64,000 nucleotides of DNA from Galaxea fascicularis (taxonomy: Eukaryota; Cnidaria; Anthozoa; Scleractinia; Euphylliidae). The stretch is from assembly GCA_948470475.1 (NCBI GenBank), contig OX419344.1, forward strand, positions 23,072,225 through 23,136,224. The letters run 5' to 3'. Made by a program: the position numbers and the translations under genes. Position 1 is the first letter of the stretch. Each line of letters starts with the position of its first letter. Below, one piece after another: positions 1-10,382 of the stretch. Under the pieces are notes generated by a model that had not been told where the DNA came from, searched no databases, and saw only the letters and a program-made list of their open reading frames with translations.

Positions 1-562
1 TACAAGCCATTTATGATTATTACAGTACATCATTCTATACCACAAGACTTCTTTGTTTGTTTGTTTATTTCATGTTATTTTTAAGATATGTTATCCATAT
101 TAAATATCTTCTGCAGTAGCCACATACAGTCCTTAACTGGCTCTTGGTTGAGACGATCGACTTGACACAAAATGAGTAGCAACACTAAAAACTCATTGCA
201 TAGACAACATATTGGGAATTCCTGCTTTGTAAACGAGGCATGAATTTGCAGCATAATAGCAAACAAAAAATAATATCTACTATAGCTGATGCGTCTTGTA
301 AAACATTTTGAATCTGATTCATGTTTGGACTGATTCAGGAATTGTTGGATCGTGGCCTGCACAACAGGCATTTATTTAGCTGAGCATGCTCATCGAGGAA
401 AACATTATATATGCGCCCTTCGCATTCCTTTTCTTCTTTTCCGAAAATCACACAATTTGATATTGATTCCCTAACAGGGTTCCTTGCCGTTCAACACTCA
501 GTTCCAGGGATTGTTGAAATAACCCAATTCAAGCCTTTGGGCAGCACAGTTCATGACATATA

Positions 563-718
563 TCTTATTAACCAAGCGCAAGGGCAGTACTGGGAGAATA
601 TCAGCCAGAGGCCTTGACAGTGCAGACCGAGTGCAGTGAGGTCCGTACAAAAAAGACCGAGGGCCGATATTCTCCCAGTACGGTCCCAAGCAAGCTTGGT
701 TAATACGAGATTTATTAC
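563..718. repeat. Palindromic MITE-like element
   Basis: The two ends are imperfect inverted copies of about 45 bases. The left arm reads TTAACCAAGC...GTACTGGGAGAATATC and the right arm is its reverse complement, with a roughly 65-base unpaired centre. There is no coding capacity. The flanking 1-560 holds nothing I can identify beyond A/T-rich unique sequence. A non-autonomous foldback DNA element is the simplest reading; the superfamily cannot be told from what is visible. Confidence 0.6.
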
Positions 719-936
719 ACGACTGAAGACAACGCGGGAACAACGGGAAGCATTTGGGACAATATCCTGTCCAATACTTAGAGAATATCGGACTGACAAT
801 TATAGAGCAATCTTGTGAAGTATATATATATAAAATAATTCATATTTGTACTGCGGTTGTAGATGCAAGTCAAGAGTGATCATCGCAGTAAATTTTCCAA
901 CTTAAGCAACTGGAAAGAAGAAGCCTGAAAAAATCA

Positions 937-937
<1 letters not shown>

Positions 938-970
<33 letters not shown>

Positions 971-1009
971 GACACCGGTGCGATGCTCTACCAACTGAGC
1001 TATGAAGCC
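938..1009 (-). pseudogene. tRNA-like sequence, left arm of palindrome
   Basis: On the minus strand it folds as a cloverleaf: acceptor GGCTTCA/TGAAGCC, D-arm GCTC..GAGC and T-arm with TTCGAAT, 72 nt in all. The anticodon stem has a mismatch and the loop has C rather than U at position 33. The presence of an inverted twin and of related copies elsewhere in the window argues for a SINE head, not a working tRNA gene. Confidence 0.55.
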
Positions 1010-1135
1010 ACACATTGAGAGCGAGGTCAATTTATTGAGTTCATATTTTCCCGCACAGTGAAGTGATGTGAAGTATATATATAAATTGACCAATGATATA
1101 AGTATATATTTAAATTGACCTCGCTCCCAATGTGT

Positions 1136-1207
1136 GGCTTCATAGCTCAGTTGGTAGAGCATCGCACCGGTGTTGCGGAGGTCACAGGTTCGAATCCCGT
1201 TGAAGCC
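1136..1207 (+). pseudogene. tRNA-like sequence, right arm of palindrome
   Basis: This is the inverted twin of the copy at 938-1009, again 72 nt. Here the anticodon stem TCGCA/TGCGG pairs fully but the T-stem carries a mismatch (ACAGG/CCCGT). The would-be anticodon is GGT with C at position 33. It is annotated as tRNA-derived repeat sequence. Confidence 0.55.
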
Positions 1208-1243
1208 CTGACTTTTTCAGGCTTCTTCTTTCCAGTTGCTTAA

Positions 1244-1274
<31 letters not shown>

Positions 1275-1469
1275 TTATTGGTCGATTTTAGTTACTGGCC
1301 CTCTGACTTCCTAAGTCGTGTAATAAAAAGGCTAAATCACACTCACAAGGGACACACTCACTTGAGTCGTGGGCTGGCCTTCAGAACCTTGTAAAGAGTT
1401 CTTAGTTTGGATTCTTTTTTTGGTCTTCACTTTTCAGGACCTCATTTTCTAAACCTTTATGAGGTCTCT

Positions 1470-1512
1470 GCCATCATCATCAACATCATCATCATCATTA
1501 TCATCACCATGA
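1470..1512. repeat. ATC/CAT-rich microsatellite
   Basis: This is an interrupted trinucleotide run of CATCAT type. The rest of 1274-1892 has no gene or repeat that I can recognise. Confidence 0.7.
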
Positions 1513-1892
1513 CCGTCTCATTGTCTACCATTTGTTTGCATACAGTGTACATGAATCTGAAAAGTACCACTGGCTGCATCTGAGCATGATCACATGATGA
1601 AAAACATGGTTTTACTGGGTATGGAGTGTGGTACATTTTGTCAGCAAATTGGTGGATGTTTGAAGTTTGGCTGGTCATCATGTAGAGGATAAACTCTTCT
1701 AAGCATTTAAATAAATTTAACATTTTGGGAAACATGTATGTTTCCAATCATTACATAAGAGCACCAAAGTTTATAAGACAACAGCCATTCAAATTCGAAA
1801 TTTATGTTTGGAAGTAAAACTATTTTTACACTCAATAACATGTTGCAGCCATCATCTCAACAGGCTTAATTGCAACCACTAGTACTTGTCAT

Positions 1893-1898
1893 TTTATT
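1893..1898 (-). terminator. Poly(A) signal AATAAA for the small membrane-protein gene
   Basis: TTTATT on the plus strand reads AATAAA on minus. It lies 92 bases downstream of the predicted stop codon at 1990-1992, a normal distance for a short 3' UTR. Confidence 0.4.
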
Positions 1899-1989
1899 AA
1901 ACAGTGACAACTTACAATGTAGCTATATAGGATGATTCTGGAGATCCACTTCATCTGGAAAAATAAAGCACGGAGGTAGCCACCATCAG

Positions 1990-4900
1990 TCAAAAAGGGA
2001 ATGTTGTTCTGAAAATGAAAGAGAGAAGACGTTAAAACCAGTACAGTATATCTAGCATGCCATCACAACCCTTTCTCTTTCAGCATGCAGGTCAATTTTA
2101 GGTTGATATGTTCCCGTAAAAGATATGTAAGTGAAAGATTTTTTCAGTAGAGCATCGCACCTGAATTGCGAGGTCACGGGTTCAAGCCCTGTTGAAGTCC
2201 TGAATTTTTTTTTCAGGCTTCTTTACGCAATTGTAAAAATTGCGAGCAGAACTGCAATGATCATTCTTCATTTGATTTCATATCCGCAGTTCACATATGA
2301 TTTCTTTCATATGCATCATTCACTTACATATCTTTCATGGGAACATATGAACCCAAAATTGACCTGCTCCCAATGTCAGTGGCTTCATAGCTCAGTTGGT
2401 AGGACATTGCACTAGAATCACAAGGTCACAGGTTCAAGCCCTGTTGAAGTCCTGAATTTTTTTTCAGGCTTCTTTATACAATTGTACAAATTGCGATCAC
2501 AACTGCAACTGGGGACATAAACAACTCTTTAGGAATTTTGAGAAACAGACCTGTGTGGTTTTTAACAGAAGAAAGCACAACTGGATTTGGTCAGTTGGGA
2601 GTAGCAAGTGTTACCAGCTAGTAATATTCTTTTTCTGCCTTCTATCAAATGAAAAGTCCCAGCCTTATTTTACACCAGAAGCAACAATAAACCACAACTA
2701 TGAACAAAGAAGGGGTTTCACCTGAAACTAAAATTTTGTCAACCTTGTACTTTATTTTATTTGGGAAAAAAGGAAAAGGAAGAATGAAAACAAATTTCCA
2801 TATTTGCAATGTCGGTAAGTGAAAAGGGCAGCAACAAGTTGAAGATCTAGTTGGTATTGCACTCTACTCCCAACACAAATTAATAGGGAAGTTAGTCAGT
2901 CCATAAATATCTGCAAGTACATTAACACTGGAACTTGAAGCAACTTTCATCCCTATTTTCCTATTTCATGCATGCACTTTCATTTCTTTGCAATGAACCA
3001 TGTCCACAGTTTGGCCATAAAATTTGCTCCATCTAGTCACATGACAGAAGTTATCACTTGTATTGATGGCATCAACCAGTGTGTAAGGCAGTATTTCCAA
3101 ACCTAACCATATTTTGTGACACCTTATAGCAACTCAGTGACCAAGAGAATATTCAGAAAATCTTGCAAGTGCATGTAAGTCATTCAAAAAAGCAGCTTCA
3201 CACTGGTTTGCTGTTAATAAAATTTTTCCCACCTGTCAAGAGCACATCCACACATATTTACATGCCTGTCAAAAGTATAATGTCGTCCGTTCAAAACCTT
3301 AATGAAACCTGCATTAAAACATATGTAGAAGATATTCACCTTTTAAGTTGATGTAACCACTTGAAGTTCGTCTGCTTGATGGACTTGCCACATCCACCCT
3401 GAGACAAAAATAACTAGGTCAATTTAATAGGTGTTCTCTGTCTATGGACCTCAATAACAGTAGCTAGTGTAACTACTGCATGTTACTGGCCAAGTGTTAC
3501 TTAAACAAAATTACCACACCAAGAATTTCATTCTGGTATGAAATCTTGCAACAGCATCACGAAAACCAAGAACAATAACTTGTGTTGGTATTAAATAAGC
3601 CTCTCAGTAGACTGGAATAGGTAGGGCATATGCCAATGATTCACAGAATAATGTATTCAATCAGCATTAAGTATCCCTCCATGTAAATGCAATATGAAAT
3701 CAAGAAGTCATGCCAATATTGAATTTGGCCTGCTGTACGTTTTCCCATGTAAATGTTGTGGCTATGGTCAAAATGAATTTACTTTGTTTCCTAACTCTAT
3801 TTATTCATGGCTCATGAATAATTAAGGTTAGGAGACAAAGGAATTATTAAGAGTCAAACTACCGTATTTATTCGTCTATAAGCCGAGCGATTTTTTCACA
3901 AAACATTACCAAGATCTCCAAAATTTGAGCTAGAGAAGGGTCCTCAGCTTATAGCCGAGTGTTTTGCCAAACAAAATTTTTCCGAAACCGGCAAATTCAA
4001 AGGAAACATAGATTTATTCGTCTATAAGCCGAGATACTGCATGCAGAAATAGATGACAATACAAGTTGAAGTTGGTCAGACTTTTATTGATGTGGTGGCT
4101 CCTGAAGGAGCCGTTGGTTGTTTTTGGCATGAAGTAAATACGGCTTACTGTTCGTCCTCAGTGTCAACATTGAATTCATCCGCTGCTGTTTCTTCTGAGT
4201 AGACTGCTTCAAAACTGACCAATCAGAATTGCCCATTCCCAATTAAAACACTTTTCTGTTTCGAAACTTTTGCATTCATTTCAGTTTGTTTGGAAACGGA
4301 ATTCTCTGAATATGGTCTAGGCTTATAGCCGGGTATTTTCAATTTACATGTTTAAAAACCTTCCAGATTAAAAGAGACAGAAGTTTAGGGTCTCAGCTTA
4401 TAGCCAAGATCGGCTTATAGACGAATAAATACGGTAGGTTGAATTCATTTTGACCTGAATTTCATTTTGACCTACACTAGATATTTAACACCCATGCGAT
4501 GTTTGAGTCTTTTTGTGTGAAGTCATTTATGGCGAGAAATCACACATTGAAAAGTAATAGTGGCTTCAAAGCCACATAATTGCACTTCATTAATAAACAC
4601 CAGACTCCAATTGAACTAAGGGCAGGACCAAACTGCCAATTTTTTAATATACACCAGGGGTGTTTAACAGGGGTTTCAAAAAGAAAAAAAACTAGCAGGA
4701 GGATATTCAGAAGTACCTGCCAGAGGACAATTGCGCCGCGATAGCAGCACAGTGCGGCAGAGCTGAGGATTATGCTGAAGTATCCGGCGCAAACACTTAA
4801 AGTAGCCAGTGACTTGCCTTGGGCGCCAGCTTAAATTGAAAACCGTGGTTTAATTGAGGAAATATATTATACACTTGATGTATGGTCCTGAGAGAAACAG

Positions 4901-7900
4901 TCAGTTTTGTTGTCCCGAGAGTTCCAGTGCTTGAAATCTAAAAAAATCCCAGTTGTCCCTGTTTCAAAAGCCAGACAACCAAACCCGTGAATTTGGTTGC
5001 CCTGATAAATTATTATTGGTTGCCCGTTAGAAAAACCACCCATTTAAGTGCACTACACAAAAAGCCATACATTTTTGTCTTCTTCTAGTAGTGATCTTAA
5101 TTATACGTTAACTTTGCCTTCTTCTTTGCTCAATTTATTTTCCTTTTGAGGAGGCAGCTTTACACCAGTCAAAAACCAACAAATTTTGACTCTGTGAAAG
5201 AAAGGACTTGCATTCTGTACTGCTAATTGAAGACAAAAAAATCAAAACTGAAATAAAGAATTTGAGAACAGTTATGGCAATGATCCTACCTTTATTTACA
5301 CAAACGTTGAAAGTTGTCTTTCTTTGACATTTGCAAACCTCAATGGGTGTTTCAAAAAATATCCATGCCCTACCACGGAAGGCATCTTCATATAGACCCC
5401 CCCCCCATCAGAATTCCAAAGTGCCCTACCACGGAAGGCATCTTCTTATAGACCCCCCCTGCTATCAGAATTCCAAAGTGCTCTACCCCCCCCCCATATG
5501 CCTTCATAATTCTGTACTTTTTTTAACTCTCCACCAGAATTTCTGCTTTTGCCTTCCAGTTGTTTTGAAAAGTCCTGTCTAACCTAAATTAGGGTGAAAT
5601 TCACCCTTTCACTCCTTCCGAAAAAACTCTTGCATCATTATTACCAGCCCAGAGAATAATCAATGCAAAGACCTGATTGAACAAGCACTTTGACCTCCTT
5701 TGTTAATCTACAAAACTTCATGACACGTGAAAGTAGTAGCCAATTTTTTTACAAGGGGAAAAATTCTTGAAAAACACCAAAAAACAGTTCTAACTTCTTT
5801 GACATAAGATTTGACCACCAGTCTTTAGTTAGTGCTTTTTGCTGTTTTCAGATTGTATACAGTGTAATTAGCACGTACATATCGGTTGTTAAATACAGTG
5901 GTGAACAGCCTTGACTGTGCTTTCAATACTTCATTTCTGTTTGGAACCATCACACATGACTTGACAAGCAGTAAGGATTTGTGAAGAGAATGCACAGTTT
6001 GCTTACAATGACTCATAGCTTGGCACTGTGTGATATATATATGAAAGCTATAAAATTCAAATTACACTCGTGACTCTGCCAAATATGGGAATATATTTTT
6101 GCCCGCCCAAGGCTATCAACTTAGTACAGTAAGTATGGAAAACAGCATCTCAAAATATCATGGTTGTTATTCTGTGTTTGGAGATTGTTAATGTAATTAA
6201 AGTGAGAGTGGGTTGATTTTTTCTGAGATGACGTAGCATCCTGGACTACAAAATTGACAGGCATTCTAACTGGCAGAAAGAGACTGGCCGGAGTTTCCGC
6301 TCACAATGTTTTCAAAACATTAATTTTCTGAACCTGGTGAGAGTACCAAATAAGCGGAAGAAAGCTGCGCTTTTAATCTATTATGTAGTTGGTAACAAAG
6401 AAAGAGTTTTTTGAAATTAATACATATGTAGGTGATGTCATCAAATTCTAAAATCAAAAACTAAGGAACTACCAAAGTTTTTATCAACATCAGGCATAAA
6501 TCTATAGCTGTTCACAACCTTCCAGCTCAATAGCGTCCTTCATTTGAAAACCATCGTGTTTTGAGTTTCATAATTATGGCGATGCATGACATAAAGTTAT
6601 GATCGCATTTGTCAAAAAATACATACTTATCTCTTGATTTTTAGCCATTTGAGAAGTGAAAGTATTATAAAAAAGTCTTTACGTAAATGTTTGTATGCTC
6701 ATTACAGATAATCAGTCACCTAGATGACCAAAGTAAGTTCCCGATGTTTACCCTATTTCGCCGACATATTGGTGTTCCATGGCGGTACATCAATGTGGCG
6801 AATCCATACTGGGTTCTGTAAATTTGTGTAGAACATTTCAATGAATATCTGAAGTTTGAGATAACGCACAGAGCTAAAACTTGGAGAGGTGACCCTCTTT
6901 ATTTGTTTTTCATAATTTCTATCACAATTTCTTGACTTCATCCAATGAATGTCTCTCGATTTAGTTTGTTATTGCATAACACTGTATATGATACGCTCTG
7001 TCAATCTAACATGCAGTATTTTAACATTGGCCCCTTCGGTGCTTTGTTCACCTTTCTTCTTTGTGTCTAAGCATTTGGGCTCGCTTTGCAAAACTGTAGT
7101 TGCCTTTGCAATTCCAGTCCATAGAACCCCCCATGCACTTGGAATTTCATTCTGTTGAACTCCACACATGCTCTTGGAATTCCACTCCATTGGACCCCCT
7201 CTCCTCACCTTTGGAATTCTGAGATGGCTTCCGCGGTAGGATATGGATATTTTCTGGAATCACCCAATATTTTATTTCTCATACGACGTCTTAAAGTTTC
7301 AATGGTCTCTTGTCATGCAATACCGGCTTGTGTCTCCTTTAAGTACTAACAACGTTGGAGTTAATAGCAAAATAATTCTGTTTTACTTGGTTGTTTTGTT
7401 CATCCTACGTATACTATGTTGTGAATTAACAAGAGCTTCAATAATGGTTTTTAAAATCTTAGGCCTTCACAGCATGAATTCAGCCAAGGGGAAAATCGTG
7501 CGTCTGTATTGACAGTAAGCCTAATTGAATTACCCAAAAATTTGGTGGGTAGGAATTCAAATAACAGGGTTTTGCATGCAGGCGCTCCTTTTCCCTCCTC
7601 CCCAGCCTCCTGTCATTTTTCTCTCATTTTTTGGCTCCCCACCCTCTCCCCTTTTATGCCTGCCACGCAGGCTACGCCAGCTATACAACAAGAAGAACTG
7701 TTATACTGGCCCCTGTTATTTTTTGCCTTATTTCAAGGGCCCTCAAGCCCCCGCCCCCTCCCCCACCCTTCCCAAGAGAATTTCTGGTTTGCCATCTGCC
7801 AGGAAAGGGGGGAGGGGGATAGATATTTTTCACTTATTTTCTTTAAAAATAAATTTTTACATAAATTTGACCCCATCCACAGCCATAAATTGTAGTGTTG

Positions 7901-8572
7901 CCACCTCTTAAGTATAACAGTCAATTCATTAAATTCTCAAGTACTTCTAGCCGAGCACATATCGGGGGTGACTTACAATAAGATCAAACAACACCAGACG
8001 AAAGAAAACACAGCCATTAAACAACAACAAAAACGTATCCCCATAGCTTAGGCCACTCTATAAGCGGTTATTTTAAACCTGGGATTTTTAATACAGAAGC
8101 GAACACAAGCTGTAAATAACTAAAAAAAATAGAGTTTCAAGCTAAAAAACGAAGAAAGTAGAGGTCGCTGGAACATCAACAAAAAAACTGAAACCGTTTT
8201 AATTCGTCTGGTCCACAGCCACAGGAACAAAAAAGTTTACAGGTGTTTGTGCTAACACAAAGAAAATGTTTTTTATTACAAGACCAAATTGTAGAAAATG
8301 TTTTTCCGATATAAGTAAGCTTAATTATACTAACAATAGTTAAGCTTATTGCCGTCCCCACGTGGTCCAAAAAATTACCTACAGTTCGCATGCACCAAAA
8401 TTTTAATGTATTCCCTAACCTCAACCACCCTTGTTTTTATTATTTGGTCAGAACTCACATTATTTTAGGTTTTGCTGACTTAAAAAAGTATCTGCACGTT
8501 GAAAACACGGCGAATAAAAATGTTTATGAGCTTACCTTGAAGCATCTGTGAACGGCAAAACGTGACGTCCAT
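1990..8572 (-). CDS. Predicted 4-exon small single-pass membrane protein (75 aa)
   Basis: The exons on the minus strand are 8536-8572, 4717-4829, 3340-3398 and 1990-2008. All introns are GT-AG and the phases (1, 0, 2) match, giving 228 nt from ATG to TGA. The start sits in MDVTFCRSQMLQ. Exon 2 encodes a hydrophobic stretch at about residues 19-44 (SVCAGYFSIILSSAALCC), a likely membrane segment. Exon 3 is basic (GGCGKSIKQTNFKW) and the protein ends in KRTTFPF. The GGCGKS stretch resembles part of a P-loop, but the protein is far too short for a GTPase fold. I do not recognise a family. The support is splice consistency, a membrane-like segment, an AATAAA after the stop and promoter-like sites upstream. 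The exons were picked by eye, so chance assembly is possible. The introns hold mostly mobile-element debris. Confidence 0.5.
2131..2510 (+). repeat. Tandem tRNA-headed SINE-like repeat, two heads
   Basis: Two tRNA-like heads (about 2145-2198, truncated at its 5' end, and about 2385-2450) are each followed by the same tail: TTCAGGCTTCTTTA, then an imperfect palindrome around CAATTG. A stretch between them contains CATATGATTTCTTTCATATG. The same unit recurs at 17,013-17,530, 28,200-28,440 and 29,505-29,700. It lies in an intron of the small gene. Confidence 0.6.
3782..3840. repeat. Short hairpin element (about 60 bp)
   Basis: The inverted ends CTTTGTTTCCTAAC and GTTAGGAGACAAAG flank a centre with ATTCATG/CATGAAT. 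A related copy sits at 43,011-43,072 and the two share some left-flank sequence (GGTCAAAA..TGAA). A matching inverted flank (AATTCATTTTGACC) occurs to the right of the next element, at about 4442-4455, as if that element had landed inside a longer palindrome. Confidence 0.55.
3862..4434. mobile_element. MITE with 25-bp TIRs and TA target duplication
   Basis: The ends are CCGTATTTATTCGTCTATAA and its reverse complement, flanked by TA on each side (3860-3861 and 4435-4436). The length is 573 bp with no ORF. A partial copy of the TIR (ATTTATTCGTCTATAAGCC) recurs internally near 4012. TA duplication plus these TIRs fits the Tc1/mariner group. It is intronic to the small gene. Confidence 0.75.
5383..5495. 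repeat. C-rich tandem duplication
   Basis: Two imperfect copies of about 65 bp (CTACCACGGAAGGCATCTTC ... ATCAGAATTCCAAAGTG) include poly-C runs of 8-10. The short ORF across it is a by-product of the repeat. Confidence 0.6.
7105..7220. repeat. Degenerate minisatellite around GGAATTC motifs
   Basis: There are three or four loose repeats of TTGGAATT..CA(C/T)TC.. followed by C-runs, about 35 bases each. It is intronic. No gene is seen in 4830-8535 other than this and C/T-rich sequence near 7560-7800. Confidence 0.4.
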
Positions 8573-9236
8573 TTTGGTTACTCTCGGCTGCATTAAAGAC
8601 TTGTCTTGAATTCAAATGTTACGGGATGAGGGAGAAAATGCTTCAATATGTAGTCGATACTGAAATTTGCGCTTTAGTGAGGCATTTGTTGCAAAAAGTG
8701 CCACGTTTTTATCCAAGGAAAAACAACCTTCAAATTCAGCGCCATGTTCGTCACCAGCTCCTCTTCACCGCTGTACTTCGGGGTCAACACAATTTTGGGC
8801 GGGAAAACGAGCGCGTTGCGGCGCGTTGCAAGTTCTTTTTGCGCGGGAAAACGAGCGCGTTGCAAGTTAACCTGGTTGCCACAATTTTGCGCGGGAAAAC
8901 GAGCGCGCTCTGATTGCCAAAGTGTTTGATACTTCTCGAATTTACACCCCTCATTGAAATTGCCCTTTAGTAAGATACTTGCTGTAAAAATGGCAAGGTC
9001 TTCTTCTGCCTGAAATTGGTGCGAAAATGTTGGGAGCACGGCAACATGCGATCGCGCCGATCAGGCCTGATCCCGAGAAAATTGAGGCTATTCAGTTTAT
9101 TCATAATCAGAAATACGTTCAGTTGAGTACGATATTAACAAATTTAACATTTATCACCTTGTCACGCGACCTTATTCCCCACTACAAGGCAACGAACCTA
9201 CTAGTCCTTTCACCGGACCTGTATGTATTTCTTAAA
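8573..9236. other. Intergenic / putative promoter of the small gene
   Basis: No convincing coding sequence. It contains the CRE-like half site TGACGT just inside the predicted first exon and the repeated GCGCGGGAAAACGAGCGCG block described separately. The plus-strand ORFs here come from the repeat block. Confidence 0.4.
8796..8912. promoter_or_regulatory. Cluster of three E2F-like sites in a direct repeat
   Basis: The motif GGGCGGGAAAACGAGCGCG or GCGCGGGAAAACGAGCGCG occurs three times, near 8798, 8841 and 8891. On minus each reads TTTTCCCGC, matching the E2F consensus TTTSSCGC. They lie about 225-340 bases upstream of the predicted start codon at 8572. A promoter role is an inference; the sites could also be part of a small local repeat. 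Confidence 0.4.
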
Positions 9237-9871
9237 AGGCTGGTTTTCACTAGCGACGGAGTCGGAGTCGGAAACGTAACGATCTATGACCCAGTGAAAA
9301 TCGAAGATCAGAGTCGTAAGCGGAGTCATAAGCTCGACGGAATCGGAGTCGGAGGAATCAGAACGTTTCCATTTTGTTCCGACTTTGCTTAACACTCCGT
9401 CGCTTATGATCCGGTGAAAACTATGAGTGCATTCCTTTGGGATGATCCAGATCAGGATCAATAATCCAAGATCACTCAGATAATGGCTCATCAAAGGAAC
9501 CGAGAAATCCACTCTGAGCAAGGATTCTTCGGTTCCTTTGATGCGCCATGATCCGAGTGATCTTGGATCACTGATCCTGATCTGGATCGTCCCAATGGAA
9601 CACACCCTGTTGTCGAAGTCGGAAGCAGAAGCGGAAGAACCAACCAATCACACAGTTTGTTCTCACGCTCTTTGATTACAGTCTCATACCAAAATAACGC
9701 TTGCGACTCCGACAATGTAGTTTTCACTGGATCAGCGACGGACGGCCGGAGTCATAAGCGGAACCGGTATTCTGCTTCCGACTCCGTTGGTTTGATTGTC
9801 ACTAGATCGTATCACCCTACGCTTCTGATTACAACTCCGACTTCAACTCCGTCGCTAGTGAAAACCAGCCT
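9237..9871. mobile_element. Long-TIR non-autonomous DNA element, interrupted
   Basis: The ends AGGCTGGTTTTCACTAGCGA and reverse complement pair over about 26 bases. Further partial inverted repeats inside (GACTCCG, CATAAGCGGA, CCGGTGAAAAC) make the whole 635 bp largely self-complementary. AAA flanks both sides and may be a target duplication, but is too short to be sure. A second palindrome is nested at 9432-9600. Confidence 0.65.
9432..9600. mobile_element. Palindromic MITE nested in the 9237-9871 element
   Basis: The left arm TTCCTTTGGGATGATCCAG and right arm CTGGATCGTCCCAATGGAA pair, and pairing continues through GATCAGGATCA and AATCCAAGATCACTC to about 75 bases per arm around a short loop. 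It interrupts the outer element, so it is the younger insertion. Confidence 0.6.
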
Positions 9872-9929
9872 AAAGTTGTCGCTGAGAGGGGATAAACAAA
9901 AGACGCAGACGAATTAAGTCACCATTCCC

Positions 9930-9935
9930 TTTATT
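9930..9935 (-). terminator. Candidate VWA8 poly(A) signal AATAAA
   Basis: TTTATT on plus reads AATAAA on minus, about 450 bases past the VWA8 stop codon. It is the first exact AATAAA I found downstream; 9936-10,382 would be the 3' UTR and holds no repeat I recognise. Confidence 0.4.
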
Positions 9936-10382
9936 GGTCTCCCTCATTACTCGTGCGTATTAATTGGAGACAACTAGACTTTTGCGCGAAAGAGCACCAC
10001 GATCAATCAGCCCGTACAAACACTCACCCTGTACTACTCCGAATCTCATTGGTTAGTCACTGTGTACTATTGAGAAGACGATTACATAGTTCAGTCTGGC
10101 ACTGGTTGTTAAAACTTCGCACTGAGGTTGCCCTTAGAGAAGTCAAAGTTTCAATTTGTTCGGAAACACGACCTACATCATTTTTCCATTACAATCATTT
10201 TACTGCCCCAGGCAACAATATAGATTACTCCTCTGTGTTTTATGAAGCTGCTCCTTATCAATTATTCTTTCAAAACTGAGTTGTTAAAGTGTTACATGGT
10301 ACAGTGTCTTAGGGATCGTATCCAATCGTATTCTCTGGTATCGCATCGTGTCAGTGGCACCAGGAAGTCTTTCTCATCTCTC

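Larger units (their letters stand above)
872..1273. repeat. Large palindrome built from two inverted tRNA-headed repeats
   Basis: The outer ends (AAGAGTGATCATCGCAG and its reverse complement) are followed inward by matching stretches and then by two tRNA-like sequences in opposite orientation, at 938-1009 on minus and 1136-1207 on plus. The spacer is about 125 bases. Arm identity is high, so the locus could form a hairpin of well over 100 bp. It looks like two head-to-head copies of a tRNA-derived SINE, or a foldback element that captured one. Confidence 0.7.

Noticed and set aside
938..1207. Functional tRNA genes
   Set aside because: C at position 33, stem mismatches, inverted duplication and relatives at several other sites indicate a SINE family.
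7509..7924. Two overlapping 128-codon Pro/Phe-rich ORFs
   Set aside because: They cross C/T-rich low-complexity DNA in two frames at once with no domain.
8626..9039. Plus- and minus-strand ORFs near 8.6-9.0 kb
   Set aside because: The frames are produced by the repeated GCGCGGGAAAACGAGCGCG block.
9027..9917. Several 80-145 codon ORFs on both strands
   Set aside because: They follow the palindromic repeats (SDSDS-like translations of GGAGTCGGAGTC) and are not genes.
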